Shown here one piece after another: positions 6,699 through 7,471 of a stretch of 7,471 bases of DNA. Location: positions 1 to 7,471 of the forward strand of contig JAWXCJ010000164.1 of NCBI GenBank assembly GCA_034408875.1. The letters run 5' to 3'. The position numbers and the translations under genes are program-made. Numbering within the stretch: position 1 is the first letter of the stretch; each line of letters begins with the position of its first letter. The DNA comes from JANNHK01 sp034408875 (GTDB lineage: Bacteria; Actinomycetota; Acidimicrobiia; IMCC26256; PALSA-610). The notes beneath the pieces were generated by a model that was not told the DNA's origin, made no database searches, and saw nothing but the letters and a program-made list of their open reading frames with translations.

Positions 6699-6986
6699 AT
6701 GCCCGTCGTGCTGAACGAGACCGCCCACCGCTTCGAGTGCACCGTCGACGACCACGTCGCCCGCCTCGACTTCCGGATCGAAGCCGACCGCCTGGTGATC
6801 GCGCACACCGAAGTTGCCGACGAACTCGAAGGCCGCGGCGTCGGCGGCGATCTCGTCCGCGCCGCGCTCCACTACGCCGCCGAACACGACCTCACGATCG
6901 TGCCCATGTGCCCCTTCGCACGCGACTGGCTGGAACGTCACCCCGACGAAACGGCACGGGCGAAGATCGGCACCAAGTCCGCGTGA
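6699..6986 (+). CDS. Small GCN5-like N-acetyltransferase (NATD1-type), copy 1
   Basis: A 95-residue single-domain protein of the short GCN5-like acetyltransferase group that includes human NATD1 and many small bacterial proteins. The acetyl-CoA-binding turn is LEGRGVGGDLV at 43-53. The family's C-terminal signature CPFARDWLERHP at 71-82 has a conserved Cys71. Length is normal for the family and there is no signal peptide. Acceptor substrates are not established for most members, so the target is unknown. It diverges from tetR across 41 bp and may therefore be controlled by it. It has a tandem paralogue 369 bp downstream (start to start), identical at 43 of the first 78 residues without gaps. 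Confidence 0.9.
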   Translation: MPVVLNETAHRFECTVDDHVARLDFRIEADRLVIAHTEVADELEGRGVGGDLVRAALHYAAEHDLTIVPMCPFARDWLERHPDETARAKIGTKSA

Positions 6987-6990
6987 TGCA

Positions 6991-7008
6991 ACGCGTCCGC
7001 GGACGCGT
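6991..7008. repeat. 18-bp perfect palindrome between the acetyltransferase copies
   Basis: The sequence ACGCGTCCGCGGACGCGT is its own reverse complement. It begins 4 bases after the copy 1 stop codon. As RNA it could form a 7-bp stem with a CGCG loop, but no U-tract follows, so a classical intrinsic terminator is not supported. It could instead be a protein-binding site or a U-less hairpin that stabilises the upstream mRNA end. Confidence 0.65.
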
Positions 7009-7056
7009 GGAAGACAAGCGGGCGGGGTAGGTCAAGGCGAACGCCGGTCCAACCTC

Positions 7057-7061
7057 AGGAG
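7057..7061 (+). promoter_or_regulatory. Ribosome binding site of acetyltransferase copy 2
   Basis: AGGAG lies 6 bases before the ATG at 7068. Copy 2 therefore has a conventional leader, unlike copy 1, and its start is well supported. Confidence 0.65.
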
Positions 7062-7067
7062 CGCCCC

Positions 7068-7471
7068 ATGTCCATCGCCCACAACGAAGCCGCCCACCGC
7101 TTCGAGGAAGCCGTCGCCAGCGACATCGCCTATCTCGACTACAGCCTCGAAGACGACCGCGTGATCATCGACGGAACCGAAGTCCCCGACGACCTCGAAG
7201 GCCACGGCCTCGGCGGCGACCTCGTCCAAGCCGCAGTCGACTACGCCGAAGCCAACGGCCTCACGGTCGTCGCGAAGTGCCCCTTCGCGCGCGGATGGCT
7301 AGGTGGCTGGTGTTTTTCGTGGGGGTTGGTGCTCGCGATTGGGGGGTGGGTCCTGGATAATCGGGGGCATGTTGTTCTTGATGGTGGTGTGGCCGTGACG
7401 TTGGGGTTGGCGCCGAGGCAGGCTGGCTTGGTGAGGGGCACGGCCGGTTTCGTGGGCGGTCGGGTGAGGGA
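7068..7471 (+). CDS. Small GCN5-like N-acetyltransferase, copy 2, with altered or disrupted C-terminus (open at window end)
   Basis: This is a paralogue of the preceding gene and colinear with it for residues 1-78: NEAAHRFE, then EGHGLGGDLV at the acetyl-CoA turn, then CPFARGWL with Cys71 kept. After Leu78 (about 7301) the family similarity stops: the expected ERHP-type ending is replaced by a Trp/Gly-rich run (GGWCFSWGLVLAIGGW). The frame then stays open through G/T-rich DNA to the window edge. The codon pattern after 7300 is unlike the genes to its left, so the extension is probably not the original end of the protein. A recombination or insertion junction, or loss of the native 3' end, is the simplest explanation. 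Whether the truncated domain is functional is uncertain; the core acetyl-CoA motif is intact. Confidence 0.75.
   Translation, partial: MSIAHNEAAHRFEEAVASDIAYLDYSLEDDRVIIDGTEVPDDLEGHGLGGDLVQAAVDYAEANGLTVVAKCPFARGWLGGWCFSWGLVLAIGGWVLDNRGHVVLDGGVAVTLGLAPRQAGLVRGTAGFVGGRVR
7299..7471 (-). CDS. Possible C-terminal end of a gene entering from the right (low confidence)
   Basis: On the minus strand one frame is open from the window edge to a TAG at 7301-7299, ending in HGHTTIKNNMPPI...PPRKTPAT. Its third codon positions are dominated by C, like real genes here, and its stop falls exactly where acetyltransferase copy 2 loses family similarity. The peptide is rich in Pro, His, Arg and Thr with no domain I recognise. 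Such tails occur at the ends of some actinobacterial repeat-family nucleases, but that is only a guess. A competing minus-strand frame, open to a stop at 7241, and the plus-strand extension of copy 2 overlap it. Confidence 0.25.
   Translation of the reverse strand, partial: PHPTAHETGRAPHQASLPRRQPQRHGHTTIKNNMPPIIQDPPPNREHQPPRKTPAT

Noticed and set aside
6991..7008. Intrinsic terminator at the 18-bp palindrome
   Set aside because: No T-rich tract follows (GGAAGACAAG), so a classical Rho-independent terminator is not supported; it is listed only as a palindrome.

Overview
The window is very GC-rich and densely packed. Codons mostly end in C or G, intergenic gaps are 3 to 81 bases, and several genes appear to start without a leader. 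This fits a high-GC actinobacterium, perhaps an Acidimicrobiia-type lineage. That is inferred from composition and gene style, because no rRNA or marker gene is present.

Layout, left to right. A family 3 glycoside hydrolase with an inserted PA14 domain (minus strand, 1-2342) runs off the left edge close to its C-terminus. It diverges, with only 28 bp between start codons, from a short-chain dehydrogenase (plus, 2371-3210). That gene converges, with a 3-bp gap, on an FAD-dependent DAO-type oxidoreductase (minus, 3214-4581). The oxidoreductase diverges across 21 bp from a crotonase (plus, 4603-5352) that strongly resembles EchA20, the ring-opening hydrolase of steroid C/D-ring catabolism. The crotonase stop interlocks with the stop of a metallo-beta-lactamase-fold protein (minus, 5349-6062). 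That gene sits 4 bp downstream of a TetR-family regulator (minus, 6067-6657), forming a two-gene operon. Across a 41-bp divergent region with a candidate TetR operator, two tandem paralogues of a small GCN5-like acetyltransferase run rightward (6699-6986 and from 7068). The second copy loses family similarity at about 7299, where base composition changes abruptly, and its frame stays open to the window end.

Functional reading. The EchA20-like hydrolase is the most specific call and points to steroid (cholesterol or bile-acid type) degradation. The dehydrogenase and the TetR regulator are compatible with such a setting but are not specific to it, and no other ring C/D genes (ipdAB, ipdC, fadE, kstR2) are visible here. 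The other genes look like ordinary accessory metabolism. I do not see a convincing new multi-gene system. The most interesting signals are small: superimposed divergent -10 elements with apparently leaderless starts, an operator overlapping the tetR start codon, the tandem acetyltransferase duplication with a shared upstream motif and an 18-bp palindrome between copies, and the discontinuity near 7299. No tRNA, rRNA, CRISPR array, insertion sequence or U-tailed terminator was found, and no gene-free stretch longer than 300 bases exists.
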